From NCBI GenBank assembly GCA_021292105.1, contig CM037874.1:19837534-19901533 (forward strand): 64,000 nt of DNA. The letters are read 5' to 3'. Origin of the DNA: Anadara kagoshimensis. Its lineage: Eukaryota; Mollusca; Bivalvia; Arcoida; Arcidae. A program made the position numbers and the translations under genes. Of this stretch, positions 12,371 through 25,879 are shown piece after piece. The notes under the pieces were generated by a model that was not told where the DNA came from, ran no database searches, and saw nothing but the letters and a program-made list of their open reading frames with translations. Each line of letters starts with the position of its first letter. Position 1 is the stretch's first letter.

Positions 12371-12721
12371 GACAACGGTTAAGTATCTAAATTATGATCT
12401 CACGGTTTATCACACGATGACAACGGAATGATGTGAAACTTTTTATCAATTATATGTTTACATAAATATGATACGAAATAACGACCAATTATCACAGTAC
12501 TCATTGATATAAATCCAGAATTATCTACCTTTGCTCTTCATTTTTTTTTTCAGAAATATATCTTTTTATTTTATTTGTTTCAACAATAAGACGTATATGT
12601 TAATGATAGAAAATAACAAATAACGTTCTACGAAAAATTATTTTGTGCAAATTATGACCTTGTTCAATTTTCATAACAAGATAATTTTTAAATTGATTGC
12701 GATAATAAAATATTTTTGGGT

Positions 12722-12890
12722 TATCAAATCTAGGTATAGCTAGTTAAACAGGAGGTGATTACCTCTCGCGCGAACATCAAGCCTTAATGTTATGGTAACA
12801 GTTTACGTATTTCATTAATTTGCCATTTAATTTTTTTTTACTCCGATTTAAAATTGTGCTTTAGAAATGGATTGGTATATTATTGATTTC
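12722..12890 (+). mobile_element. Penelope-like element 3' UTR copy, diverged
   Basis: TATAGCTAGTTAAACAGGAG and GTGATTACC correspond to the hairpin region of the family. The terminal segment is seen as ATTGTGCTTTAGAAATGGATTGG. It lies 350 bp from the previous copy in the same sense. Confidence 0.55.
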
Positions 12891-13354
12891 TTTTATGATC
12901 ATCTTTTTTGTGTTTGTCCCTTTTGGTTATTATTTTGTGTTCTTGCTTCCATGGGTTCTTGCCAAAAACAATTGTTCAGATCCAATGCTATAAATGTAAA
13001 TATTGTAAGTACATTGTTTATATATAAATGAATAAGGTTTTATATTGGATTCAATGGGATATAATTTTGTCTGGTTAGGATTTTTGGAAATGATATGTAA
13101 ATATTTAAATATTTATTGTTTCTTGTTTTTTCTGCATCCACTGAAAGCCATTTACACAACATTACTTTAAGTTTTATGTTTTTTCTGTTTATTAAAAAAC
13201 CACAATAAACAAAAGTAAGTAAATATAGAATTTGGCAAAAGCAACTGTTTTTTTTTAAATCATTTGTTTTGTGAAACGTACATTTGTATAACATACAGAA
13301 GGGAAAAATGATATATGAATTTCAAATATTAAATAATAGTAATTATTAAGATGG

Positions 13355-13660
13355 TTAAAATAAAACACAACCATACAAATCCATGTCAAAATCACATTCC
13401 CTACAACAAAGTTAAATTTTTAAAACGGCAACTTAATTTAAACACGTGAACTTCCATCAGAGAAGTAATGTCAGGTACTCCGGAAGGGAAAGCATTTTGT
13501 TCAGCAACTTATACCCGCCACTTGTGTAAACTCTAGAACAAATGAAGATGAAACCACTGTACGCAAAACATAAATTGGACAATACAGAGACACCGTACCC
13601 ATCAACAACACTGATGGTGGTCATAAAACTTCCAAGGCTTACACTATTTCTGCGTCTAGG
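13355..13660 (-). mobile_element. Penelope-like element 3' end with coding remnant
   Basis: The 3' terminus is at the left (CCATACAAATCCATGTC), followed by CGTGAACTTCCATCAG and TCCGGAAGGGAAAGCA. Further right, the minus strand preserves pieces of the protein end, with a string like DGYGVSVLS equivalent to DKFDVSVSR. The reading frame is interrupted. Confidence 0.7.
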
Positions 13661-13689
13661 TGTAAAAGAAGTAAATATGCTCAATTAAT

Positions 13690-14420
13690 GTACATAATAT
13701 TTATACACCCGTGAATAAAATTTAAGGAGTATATATAGAAATCTTCCTGGTCGATTGTTCGTCCCTCTGTCTGTTTTTCTGTCTTGATAATAAGTCTTGA
13801 TAATAATTATCATAACGTAACGGACTCATTTTATCATGTTGAGCGACTAATATAACTTAAATTTCGTTCATTAATTTACCTTTATACACTGTGTATCTGT
13901 CCGTCTGTTTGTCTTCATATTTTATTACTAGAACCAAGTAAACAGAACATACCAATATAAACTATTTATGTGGCGCAACTCATCAAACTACGAAAGTGTT
14001 CATGACATCTATGCACTTATTTTTTCCGCACATAAAAACTGAAACCGGTAGTGGCATTCCTTTACTGCAGAAATACTAAAATACACTTCTAAGAAGTATT
14101 TGCTTAAAATGTGTAATTGTCAGTCTGGGTTTTTTAATATTGGTAACAGCAGACGGATATATTGCTGTTAAACATTTAATTGATTTGGAATGCTATGCGG
14201 GTTAACGTTATCAAGTAACGATCTCCGAGATGTTATTTTTGATCGATACAAATACTAAAAAAGACCAAAGTAAATATAAAAAGAATTTAACAATCGTTTT
14301 TGGTTTGTCTGTCTACAGAAATTAATTGGCTTGTCAAAATTAGACCTAGCAGAAGACAGTGAGCGCAAAAAAAGAACATCACTATGATTGAGTCATATAG
14401 CTATATACATGTAGTAACTG
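13690..14420. other. No gene seen
   Basis: Contains simple repeated words such as TCTTGATAATAA and CTGTCTG but no supported feature. Confidence 0.45.
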
Positions 14421-14424
14421 GTCA

Positions 14425-15470
14425 AATTCTCCATGTTAAAGCATTATTATGTAATTTGAATGACTCAATCAGCTTCCACGATCATTGTTCTAAAAGCACC
14501 CATCTGAGAATAGAAATCAATGACAAGATTAACGTGATATAAAGGTGTAAGGATTTGAGTATTCTGTAATCTTCATTAGGTCGTTGCGACACCTGTGGTG
14601 TGTTAAAAGGCTATTGGACTATATTCAAATGACCAAGATTGACTATATTTAAATGACCAAGAGAGTAGTTGTGGGTTTTGATATTCTTAAAAACAATTTA
14701 AGTGAACCAATTGCCGTTAATATATTTTTAATTCAGATGATATAATCTTGTATGTTTGCTTAAAATTGTTTCTCCGCGAAGGAAAGAAAGAGGTGAACTA
14801 TGCGAAATAAATTTTAGCGGCACCTATATACTTGCTGAAGATCTAATATTTCAAACAGATGGTATTTAAGCAACAGTTTTTTTGGAGAACACCCTTAGTG
14901 TTGGAAACAACACAAACTGTCTTAGTATCAATTCTTATTAAAACTCTTTAAATTACGACTACATGGTTCCAGTTTTGCATCTGATAATGCATAACATATC
15001 AGCCAATGCTTTTAAATTATGTTTTTGTGTAATCGCACTGTTAAATTCTCCTATATAAACTATGTACTTACTTTACAGGCCTGTCGAAAGTTCGACACTG
15101 AGCAAGCAAAAAATGACTCGAAATGACCGAGATTTGCATTGCTAGTCACCGAAAATACGACGAGAGTTAAATAACAGCTGTCAAATATATAGCTAAAGAG
15201 AAATAACTAATGAGGGACTGAGATGCTCTGCTAATTCGGCATTTATTAGTTAGCTGAATGTTAAACTTTCGACAGGTCTGTACTGTAGATATAGTTATAA
15301 CAACAATGAATACAACACAACGAAATCAATGTTATTTGTGTTTAGACAGACTTTTCTTACATTAATGTCATGATTATTTCCTATTTCCTTGCTTTAACCT
15401 AGTTGTACTATTTTTTTTACAAAAGAAATGTGTCTGATCAAATCCCATTGTATGTAACAAATGTTACTTA
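14425..15470. repeat. Module B, copy 2
   Basis: Duplicate of 940-2,080 in the same orientation, including the small inverted-repeat element at its right part. The two are clearly alignable with scattered substitutions and small indels. Confidence 0.75.
15074..15287. mobile_element. Small inverted-repeat element M2 (MITE)
   Basis: Left end ACAGGCCTGTCGAAAG; right end CTTTCGACAGGTCTGT then ACTGTA, giving near-perfect terminal inverted repeats. About 214 bp, non-coding. It sits at the same place inside module B as copy M1, so it predates that duplication. Confidence 0.65.
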
Positions 15471-16137
15471 AAAGTGTTTAATCAAAATGTTTTTTCTTAA
15501 AACGAAAATTTAATTAATTGAAAGGTATTATTGAGATTGCGATCGGTAAATTCTTTTGATGCACAAGTGTTTTCACGGGTATTATCGGGTCTCAATTGAA
15601 AAAATTCAATGATATTGACTCTATGTTACAATAACTTTGTGAATGTGAAACATGGCGCTTATTAACTTCAACACCATAGTTGAACTATATACAAAGGCAA
15701 ATCCACGATTAATTTAACATAAATTGATACAAATACAATTTTGCAGATACATGAAAAAGATGTTATACACAAGCCATGTATTCTATGTCACTCTTTTTTC
15801 CATAAAAGGATATCTTTAATCCATTAGTTTGCCTTTCATATTTTTGGAGTCCTTTAGTTCAGTCTTTTAAATAAAGTTCAATTAACGATACATGCATTTA
15901 TGACGATATATTGCGAAACAGGGAAATAGCGAGCAGATTAAAGTGATCGAAAGTGCATGAAATCTATTGATAGCTAAACTACTAATGAGGTGACGTGAGA
16001 CACAATACAATAAACTGACTGACCTGAAAAAAAAACTCTCCAAAGGATATGCTAAACACAATTAACAGTGTTTTTTGGTGTCGGTAATACTGACATGCTA
16101 CCACATCATTTACAAATAATAATATTGGAGAAAGTAC

Positions 16138-16486
16138 ACTACAGCCCTGTCGAAAGTTTAACACAAACATGATAAATTAGTTTCGAATTGGCAGCTCATC
16201 TCATCCCCTCCTTAGCTACGTCTAGAAAGCTTCTGCTGTCTGTCTACCCTTATGCAGCTTTACGGCTAATTGCTATTCATCGGCAGTTGAACTTCTCTTC
16301 TTTTGCTCAGTGGTAAATTTTCGACAGGTAAGTATGGCCCCTCGTTATCTTTATCTAGATAGTTTTTTGACAGCAGTCCTCTGTCTACCCTTCTGCGGCC
16401 TTTCAACTCAATGATATCTATTGGAAGTCGAACCTCCGTTCTTTTTCTTAGCTCAGTGTTAATTTTTCGACAGGTCCGTACTGTAT
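16138..16486. mobile_element. MITE M3 with internally duplicated right half
   Basis: The left end is CAGCCCTGTCGAAAGTTT. Two right ends are present, at about 16,313-16,337 (TTTTCGACAGGT) and 16,466-16,485 (TTCGACAGGTCCGTACTGTA). The words CTGTCTACCC and TATGCAGC/TCTGCGGC occur twice at matching distance, so the right half was duplicated in tandem. Confidence 0.6.
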
Positions 16487-17019
16487 ATGCTTAATATAAA
16501 TTGTTTAATCAACATGCACTGTAAGTGATAAACTATTGTCTCATTAACTGACATTAACAATTTATGTTGGCATGTATCACACCACTTCCCTGATACATAA
16601 ATAATTATTAACATAGTATAGTTGTGTGGGATTACTTATCCTTGGCTTAATTTATTTAACTTCAGACGAATTGTCTAGAGTGTGGCAGTTTGTACTAGGA
16701 TACTCTCGGATGAGACCAAAATACCCTCACGTGACATAGCAGGGATGACAAAAAACTTTCAGCACCATCGAAAGGAATAACCAAACTCGGTGTTAATATA
16801 ATGTATATGCAGAATTATGATTTTATTATCTCTCTAAAAAGCGCATTGAAATAGATTAACTTGTTCAAATACGCCTATAGATATTTTTACCGATGTTTTT
16901 AATTGCAATAATTTATGAACAACCGTTTAACTTATGTTATCGTGTAAAAGTCAATACATATAGCATTCCCTCAATCTTGATCTGCTAATTTCTACATTTC
17001 TTACTTTAAAACCTTGGGG

Positions 17020-17165
17020 CTTCGATGTGCGAATAGCAAAGGCTCTCGTCACAATGGTTCTAATAGCCATCGGATAGATATCAGTGACAAGTCTGTCAGT
17101 TCGCTTGTAGAACATCAGTATTTTCCTTCGTGAATCCCGGTTTGCTCAACCAGCCATGAACTTAT
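17020..17165 (+). mobile_element. SINE body fragment (family E)
   Basis: GTCTGTCAGTTCGCTTG, then a diverged segment ending GAATCCCGGTTTGCTCAACC, resembles a SINE body found in many aquatic invertebrates. Related fragments lie at 27.67 and 38.2 kb. The tRNA head is not clear here. Confidence 0.45.
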
Positions 17166-18149
17166 CGCAGCAATATAAGGTAAAGGAATCGTGATTCTGC
17201 ACTCTGCTACATCCCGTGCCGCATTATATAACGCTATTGGCTTCATACTAACCTTTCATATATCCTGTATAATGATCTTTGTCCGGTATGCTTTTACATT
17301 CTGTGTTGTGATATATCCTCCGTTACCTTTGCTTTTGATAAGTACATGTATATATATATACCGGTATTCGGTTGTTTCCTATAGCATTTTGCTGTCTGTT
17401 TGTCGCGCAAAATTGGAACTGTGATAAAAAGTGTATGTAACATGTGTCACTTCTTTTCTTCCGCTAACTTTTTGTCCGCCAACATTTTTCTCCAAAAACA
17501 GGTCTTTATGAAATTTCAAAGAAACAATCTTTGGATATCATTGACTATTCGTATTTTGACCATGCACATGCATGCAGAAACATACGTTTTGCCATATGAA
17601 GTTTGTATTGGGGGCATTTTTGAAATGGCAACCCATTTCTGTTATTATTAATCTGTTACTGTGTCATTACCTTGTGTTGATTTCTTGTTTCGACCAATGC
17701 CACCTGCTAATTTTGAGCATCTATGCAACATGTGCAACTCAAAATTAGCACATATAAAATAGTACATTAAATGGTAATTACATTGTGATGCTATCGAACG
17801 TTGCCAGATATATAATCATTTTACTTATACATGTATCTAGTTTAAAATTTTGTATTCATAAAAAAAGGAAACCATTACATTGCCTAATGGAATAAAAAAC
17901 TGACATCTCAAAAATGTGTCCACGCGTAGCGATTCGATTAGTCTGTATATTTTATTGTGTAGTAGATGGTTACAGTAACATTAGCATTCAACAATAAATT
18001 GTTTAATGTTTCATAAAGACAAATGATAGAATAATGGGGATGACTTTGAATGTTATTGATGACTTGGTTTGGTGTCATTGCTCGGCGCTTTATCTCTTAG
18101 GAAAACACTAATTAAAAAAGCAATATTTCTCTAGTATAATCAATAACAG

Positions 18150-18740
18150 TTGAACTTTTAGATGGAATTAATTTGAGTTATCTCTAACGAGAAGGCAGTT
18201 GGCAGATAGGTCGAAATATGTAAATTGGGAAAACGTTTGCCAGGTTTTATGGTTTCTTTTCCTAAATGGACTGTTTTCGATTTCGAAAAGCGAGTTGGCA
18301 GAATATTGTAAAATCGGAAAACGGTTAAGCAGGTTTTATTGGTTTTATCCGAAATATTCTCGATTTTTGAAAAATAAAATGGTGATTTTTCTTTAGTGTT
18401 ACCAAAAATAGTTGATGTCTTCTTTGGAATTAATTTGAGTTGTCTTTAAAAAGAAGGCAGTTGGCAGATAAGTTGAATATTGTAAACTGGGGAAACGGTT
18501 TGGCAGATTTTATGGGTTTTATGCAAAATTTACTGTTTTCGATTTGTGAATGTTAATATTGTGATATTTCTTTAGTGCTACCAATAAAAGTCGAACTTTT
18601 TATTGAAACTTTATTTTATAAATTACCGCTATCGAGAAGGCACATGTAGTTTGCAGACTACAGTTTAAATACAGTAAATGGTCAGACTTTACGAGATTTT
18701 ATCTAAAATAGACCGTTTTCGATGTTTGATGAATAATCTC
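18150..18740. repeat. Imperfect tandem repeat, three units of 180-260 bp
   Basis: GAGAAGGCAGTTGGCAGATA at 18,190 recurs at 18,455 with one change, and a diverged third unit starts near 18,590 (GAGAAGGCACATGTAG). Each unit continues with TGTAAA..GG and ends with CTGTTTTCGAT. A shorter sub-repeat occurs in the first unit. An open frame at 18,199-18,396 lies inside and is not conserved across units. Confidence 0.7.
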
Positions 18741-19713
18741 TAATTATACCCTACTCAAATAATTAAAAACGTAATTACTATGTTTTAATTTTCACATTTT
18801 GACTGATATAAGTGTCTATTTGATCATCATGATTCGCATATTTCTTTGCAATGTGATCTTTATGTATTGTAATGTCAATATTACCCGTTTATATATTATG
18901 ATTTTAAATTGTTTTCCTCGGATGACCAATTTTTACTTTACTGTTCCTGAAAATAATTAACATTAATTATCTTGAAACCAGGCCTTAACAGATTAGACAG
19001 GGTACCACAACTTCCAAATGACACATTATGACACATTATTCTTACAGGTATAAAATATAATAAGCATAGACCGCTTTGGTTAATAGTCAAACTAACTAAG
19101 AACACGCCACAACGAACGAACATTGTAAGTAAACACGGCATGCAACAAACATATACCGATAGCCGTGAATACAAAATTGATAACAGTTTTGGATATGATA
19201 TGTACTTATTTTTTATGCGCTTATTATCAGTTTTTATCACTGTAGGCAACGGATTATTATATGTATCAACACTTTTTTGTAGTTGGACTGATGGTTTTTT
19301 ATGCTCTCAGAAGTCATACTAGGCAAATTAATACCAGTTTAATATGTAATTTATTGTGTTATCTTGTGGATTTTGATAAAGGTTTGAAGATTCATGCAAA
19401 AACATTCCGATTACATCAATTAATCTTATAAGTGGTGTAGTACTTTTTAAATATTTTTTTAACATTTCAAAACTGCGATGTACTTTAGAGTTGTCAAATT
19501 TCAGTCCGTTTGCATGCACGCCTGTCACGTGTTCGATCATCGGATGTTTATTTTAAATATTATATCAAGACGATCAAGGTCTCAAGGAATGTTTGCAAAA
19601 ATTGTTGTACTTTGAGAGAACCACCGCTGATGTAATCACATACATACTGTAATCTTGTTTTACGTTCTATTAGTCATACCGAGTCGAGTAGATCTTTCAT
19701 GTGGTAATTTTAA

Positions 19714-19762
19714 ATTTCTATTAAAATAATGCTGATTTTGAATGCATTATTTTAATAGAAAT
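19714..19762. repeat. Perfect 19-bp inverted repeat
   Basis: ATTTCTATTAAAATAATGC is followed after 11 bases by its exact reverse complement. The arms are AT-only apart from two G/C pairs. It could be a cruciform-forming site or a MITE core. It is not a terminator in this eukaryotic context. Confidence 0.7.
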
Positions 19763-19769
19763 TATAAAT

Positions 19770-21185
19770 CAGCATATGACAGATCTGGAATGGGGAAAAC
19801 CAGACAAATACTAGCATCCCGTAGAAAACCCACGAATAATAGGCACACGAACTGGCAAGCATTCTCACACTAGGGTCTACCGAAGGAGGATTCTTACATA
19901 GGAATTGAGAAGCGTTGTGTTCCCTAAGCACGCGTTTTAGACCACTCGATCACCGAGTGTAACCCATCTTTTTTGTAGAGATTCTCTAGGTCTTATTTTT
20001 ATATATGCAATAGGTACAGCTGAATTTAAGATTTGCAGTGCGCTTATACATGATGCAAGATGGGTTTATTTCCATGCATTGTATTCTTCAAATGTGTAAG
20101 TCCAAAGTGTGAATCCTCCAAGAAATTACAAAAAACAAGTATTACAAGCATTTTTATTCCATAAGTTTTTTAGTTGATGACAGTAGTATAAAGGACCCTA
20201 TAACTACTGTTAGGTTACGGTAGTACATGGTTCTTGAACGCAATCCATTAAAATATATCACAGACTGCATTTCAGATGGTACGATAGTTATCAGCTCGTC
20301 CTCGTCTGTTTTGTCCGGGAAAATGCAGTTCAAGTGAAATCTAAGACGATGCAGATTATACAATGCGGTAATTTATAAGTGCAGCATGTAATTGAATTAC
20401 AACCTGGCTCGAGAAAAATCTATCGTACATTCCCACTTCAGGTAAGGTGTACTTTAAGAGCTACAGTAATTACAAAAAACTCCAATTTCATAAACACAAT
20501 CCTGTACACTTTAATGCATAAGATTGCACTTTTAACTATATAATTATTCATAGAAACACAAACTTGCAATTGTTTACGTGTTTGATCATACAAACATGGA
20601 GAACAGAATGACATAAGTTATAATTGCCTAGGAATGCACGGCGTGGTTATTACAGATTTAAAAAAATGACTGCGACAACATCACTTGAGTAACAATATTA
20701 TGAAACCATAATTAGAAAACCTGGTAGTATGACTTTTTATTATATTTATACAAATTACTTGTTCAAAATAATATGGCCTTTTATTTTTTATTTTGAATTT
20801 AAAAACTCAATGCACTCTTACAGTTTATTATACAGGAATCGCCTTGTCTGTCAGTTGGTCTGTGTAAAATTGTGTCCGGGCCATATCTGATAATTGTTTT
20901 GGACGACTGTCATAAAACTTCACGTGAATAATCTTCATGGTCCAAAGGTGTGTCATGACCTTGAACCAATTTAATGTTGGAATTGCAGATATTTCGCTCA
21001 CAAGAGACAGTTTTAGTAATAATATAAGTATGGTTGATAGGGTTACTGAAAATAACAACACATTTTGACTTTGTTGTCAGATTTTATATGTCCGGGTGAT
21101 AAAAAAAAGGGGGGGGGGGTTGGTGATGCTGTATTTTATACGTTTAGTTTCATATGTGATTGGTTGCTTTGGCTATTGACCTGTT
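19770..21185. other. No gene seen
   Basis: A stretch at 19,880-19,980 read on the minus strand (GATCGAGTGGTCTAAAACG) looks like the A-box part of a tRNA-derived SINE, but no B box is clear. A poly-A/poly-G run is at 21,102-21,119. Nothing coding. Confidence 0.4.
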
Positions 21186-21189
21186 AAAG

Positions 21190-21328
21190 ACAAAGACCTG
21201 TTACTTTCATTTATAAGAGTCAAGTGCTTGGCAAAAGAACTGACACTAACTATTTTCAAGTCTGAGTCACTCCAGACCTCCTACATACGGAGCGATAGCT
21301 CTATCCATTAAGGCATCGTAATGGTATA
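21190..21328 (-). mobile_element. SINE family A, truncated copy
   Basis: On the minus strand, GATAGAGCTATCGCTCCGTA, GTAGGAGGTCTGGAGTGAC and CAGTTCTTTTGCCAAGCACT line up with the first 140 bases of the SINE at 32,961-33,289. The 3' half is missing. Confidence 0.7.
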
Positions 21329-22664
21329 ATTGTCTTATAATATACTTTCTTAAAATTATCTGAATGGAATGTTTTAAATATGATAAGCTGTTTGTCATAT
21401 TATTAATTTGTGAATATTTCAATCAGAAAAGTAATACAATTATGATATGGCGTAATATTTCAGACTTTTCCAGTTGCCAATCTAAGCCTTAAATTAAAGG
21501 CGTTTGCTAATGTCAAGATGACTGTTGATAAATTATTAATGCACATAGTAACCATATTTATAATGATTTTGTAAGACGTAGGATATCCAAAAGTCTAAAT
21601 GATTTTGCGGAGGAACCGAGTGATGGAACGTGATCGGTTTTTGTAGGAGGGCGAGGTTATTTTTGATCAAAAGTTATAAGTAGCATTTGGTGTTGGTTAT
21701 GTATTCTGGTTTTTTTTCAATTATTATTTTTAATTAGTATTGAATTGTTGAAGTTTTACTTATGTTTCTGATTAAAAGGTTCAAATGAACATGAGTTTTG
21801 TCTATAAAACGTCTATTGATTATCCACATAAACACTATATACATTGTTTTATACTGTAAGATAATGGTGTTACATCACAGTGTAATGTAGAATAATCAGT
21901 TGATGGATTTCGACATGTGGTGAAGAAGCTAAATACTCCATTTTACTACAACCACACTCCGTAAAGTGAAATTGTTTGTAATAAGATAATTGGCAGTATA
22001 CAAAAAGTAATTTGTAATAGAATCCATACTTCAAGTAGAAAAAATACGGAAGTGCGGCAGAATGTAAAATACGATCTTTTTCCCTCTGACGCTTTGTTTA
22101 CGGCATCCATAACCCGAGTAAATAATATTTTATGATCGCCATTGATATAATCAGGATATACTGTATCAAAAAACGACGTCAAGAGATGTAGTGTTACTGT
22201 TTTTGCTACTTGATGTAGCAATTGATGTTTATTGCCTAGAATATCAAGTTTACGGAATTTATCGCCGAAACTGACAGAAAGTAATTCGTGCGCTAAAAGA
22301 CAAAGGGATGTTTTTTAGTTTGATTGAACATATATCTTGCTTGTCCATGATTTGATATAGATGTAGAACTGTAAAACTGTAAAACTGTAAAACTGTAAAC
22401 TGTACTTTTAATTTCAATACTTATTTATATTTGCATTTATGGTGTTTGATTGTATAAAACTCTGTTTTAGACCAAATGAAGTTACAGGACTATAATTACA
22501 TTTGCTAATGTGACGTCACTCATTTCTTGCTGACACCTATGCTCGTGACGTCATTGATAGGCTGTTCCAGGAATTGGAATTGCATGTCGTACACGACAGT
22601 GTTTTAAATTTATTTCAGGATCCAAAAACAAAAATAAGATTTTCAAAAAATGCGAAATGTAAAT

Positions 22665-22827
22665 ATAACCATTGAACTGTCTAGAAATGGCGTTTATAGT
22701 GCTATAACTTCAATTGCCGTGCAAAGCAAACTAGTCATAACGTGCTAGCGCGCGTTATTCGGTTTGCTTTGCCCGGCAATGGAAGTTATAGCACTATAAA
22801 CGCCATTTCTAGACAGTTTAATGGTTA
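22665..22827. mobile_element. Foldback element with 66-bp arms
   Basis: Arms 22,665-22,731 and 22,762-22,827 are almost exact reverse complements (for example GGCGTTTATAGTGCTATAAC with its complement). The 30-base spacer itself contains further pairing around GCTAGCGCGC. It is non-coding, a hairpin MITE by shape. Two CRE palindromes TGACGTCA lie just upstream at 22,511 and 22,546. Confidence 0.8.
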
Positions 22828-23519
22828 AATAACATAATAGGTACTCGTAAATATTCATTTTTGTAAACTTTGACAGAAAACTGTGATAGTATAAACACAA
22901 TAACTTTGACCAAAATTACCCTGTTCGAAGTCCTTTGATTAATTAATATGAAGGTGTAAACTTTCCTTATATATGACATTGGATGTAAATATTGAGGTTC
23001 CCTATCAAGAGGACTGAAACTAAAAATAGGCGTTTCTGTACGCGTGGGGAATTCACTCGAAAAGGCATACAAAGAACGCCCTTGTCAGTCCTGGGTATTT
23101 CTTTTATATTGATATATGTTTTTGGAGAAATAACTTGTTTGGCATGTCTGGGAAACCGTTACGGAAACGAAATGGACATTGTATTACGAGATAAAAAATT
23201 GCATCATTTGTCCGTCACAAATATATTTTGATATTCTAGGTTGAACAACAGCAGAATTGATTCATTTACAATTATTATCAGGTATAACATGTCTATATAA
23301 AAGAATTCATTGATGCCAAATCAAACCATTGTTGCCCAATCTAAAGTATCAATTGGTGCCCGATCCATTGTTTATTATATGCCCAAAAGGTTACAACCAT
23401 ACGTACCTAGTTTTGCTAAACAATCAAGCAAAATCTTTTAAAGAGTAATTTGTAACAATTAAGAAAATTCTTTGGAATATCTCATTTTCTATCCAATAGT
23501 TGTCTGTCAATTTTTAGTC

Positions 23520-23990
23520 TGGTAAGGCCGATAAATCTGCGGTCGTCGTGGTCGATTTTAAGATTTAGGCTGCAGTTGTCTAAAATTAAAACAAAGGGGT
23601 AAAAGTAATTTGCACCTTCTACTGAGGCCGAGGAATACACGGTCGTCGTGGTCGATTTTAGGCTTAGGCTGCAGGTGTCTAAATTTAAAACAAAGGGTGT
23701 ATGTGATATGGGTAAAAGTGATTTGCATCTTCTACTGAAGCCGAGGAATATGTGTGGGTCGATTTTAGGTTTAAGTTGCAGATGTCTACAGTCAAAACGA
23801 AAAATGCATAAGATACGTATAGGTGCTTGGTAGCTTCTTGTCAGACCGAAAAAATTTGCAGCGAATCTTGCAATCGATTTTACATTTGGGTTACATGCAT
23901 CTCAATTCAAATCGAAGGAAATGTGAGATATAAGCAAAGTCTTCCAAATCTTCTGGTCAGGTCGAGGATCTGCGGTAAATGCCGCAGTAA
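23520..23990 (+). repeat. Minisatellite, about five units of 100-116 bp
   Basis: Each unit opens with a GCCGAGGAAT-like word (23,528; 23,627; 23,741; 23,845; 23,961) followed by GTCGATTTTA, CTGCAG.TGTCTA and AAAACAAAG. The last two are diverged. Open frames through this region reflect the repeat and are not genes. Confidence 0.75.
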
Positions 23991-24821
23991 TGATCAAGTA
24001 TTAAAACTTAAACCTATGCAATAACACAGCTAGACAAATGTACTTCAATGATGTATATGTAATTCATATAGTCGTCGATTTTATACAAAATATAAGAAAT
24101 AATTCAATTACGATTACAGCAGATTTCTCGGCTTAATCACTGCAGGAATCCCGTACAATGTTAAATTATTTTTGAACTTTTTACACCAAATCGACCAACA
24201 GAACAATCAGGTACAGAGAACAGTAGTACAAAAACAAAATAGAAATAAAAATAACAATAAAAGACAACGAAAACAAATAATGATAATAAAGAACGGTATA
24301 ATATAGTATCAATTTAAAGCACAAACACATGCATAACATCACATTACCAACAGAAATAGCTCTGTAAACTGACATAACATCAAGTATAATTAAATCTGTT
24401 TTACTAAGACCTCAATAAAATAAAGCATCGGGGAGTTGGGAATTAAATTAGAAATCCGATTTGATTTACAAGTTGTAATTTTTCAGAACAACCTTGTGAG
24501 AGTTCTATTAACAGTTATTGAATTATAATTTATAGTTTTGATATGATTTAGAGGAGGTGGCATGGGATTTCAATGTTTGCCGCCTACGCTTAAGTGAACA
24601 TTGATAATCATGATTCTAGTTTTCGTTATTTTATTATAACCCACACCTCAATATCTTTATTGAACGGTTAGTATTACATTTAACCTCTCTTTTTTTACCA
24701 GCTTTATTCAATTCTAGTTCTCGTTAATTACATTAGTGATGTATTAATTTTAAACCTCCTCTCCAGGGTCGTAACACCATAGCGGTAAACGTTGTAAGAC
24801 TCATAACCATAATGAAGAACT

Positions 24822-25045
24822 ACAGTACAGACCTGTCAAAAGTTTAACACTAAGTTAAGGAATTACAACAGAGACGGTAGCCTATCCTGGACCCTCGTTA
24901 ATTTTATTTCGACAACTTTTCGACATCTGCTCTCTGTTTTTCAGAACTTTTTTTCGGCCACAGATTTCTATTTTACTGTCTTTCGGCGGGCGAGCTTCAA
25001 TTCTCAGCTCATTGTTAACCTTATGACGCTTGTAGTGTAATTTAT
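24822..25045. mobile_element. Small inverted-repeat element M4 (MITE)
   Basis: Left end CAGTACAGACCTGTC followed by AAAAGTTTAACACTAAG. The right end is eroded near GTTAACCTTATGACG. Confidence 0.5.
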
Positions 25046-25275
25046 TGTAGCGATTTACAGGGTATAAACTCAGAATTAGAAAAGCAAACATTGTCATGAG
25101 ACAGTATGTTTACATTCTGGTAATTACCGCTATTGACTTATAATTTAGATGTGATGGTAAACTATAACGAGGTCACATTGACCTATATCGATCTATACTA
25201 GTATTATAAAGAAATGGGACAAATGTATTTAAATCTAGGAGTTATTGTATGGTTCATATCAAGGGTATTGAAATA

Positions 25276-25482
25276 CAGTACAGACCTGTCAGAAAATTAT
25301 TGAATTGGTGAGTCGAATCGGCAGCTAATGGCTTTATCTTTAAAACTTTTCGGAAGTTGCTACATGTATAATATGTTTCTCGACAGATGTCCAGGCACTT
25401 ATCTATGTCTCAAAAATCGTTTGAGAGCCCAGCTTCTACTCCCTTGCGTTGGCTGGGTTTAAAACTTTTGACAGGTCTGTAC
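25276..25482. mobile_element. Small inverted-repeat element M5 (MITE)
   Basis: The left GTACAGACCTGTCAGAAAA and right TTTTGACAGGTCTGTAC form terminal inverted repeats around a 207-bp non-coding body. Confidence 0.7.
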
Positions 25483-25879
25483 AAGTTCCCGATTCAGATA
25501 TTTCGTCAATACAAATAGTTAATATGAATATATCATTATTATGTGTTGTCATGCTAAACCGAAGATATTGTATCAGGATCATTCCTGAAAAAAAATCAGC
25601 ATTTACTGACGACACCAACAGTTAATTTTCACATTCTTATGGCTTTAAGTCAGTAACAATACCGTTTCATGACGGATCATTTTGAGACTTGGATTCAGGA
25701 TATATGGCTTTAAACTAAATTAAAAATAGACATATCGGAGCATTAATAAACATTGTCAATATTAAAAAGTTAACATTAGTATTTTCTTTACATTAAGATT
25801 TTATTTAACCTTCATTTTTTTATATTTCGACCTTTTCAAATAGACAGATTCGTTTTGAAATCCAGCCAATTTTATCGAA

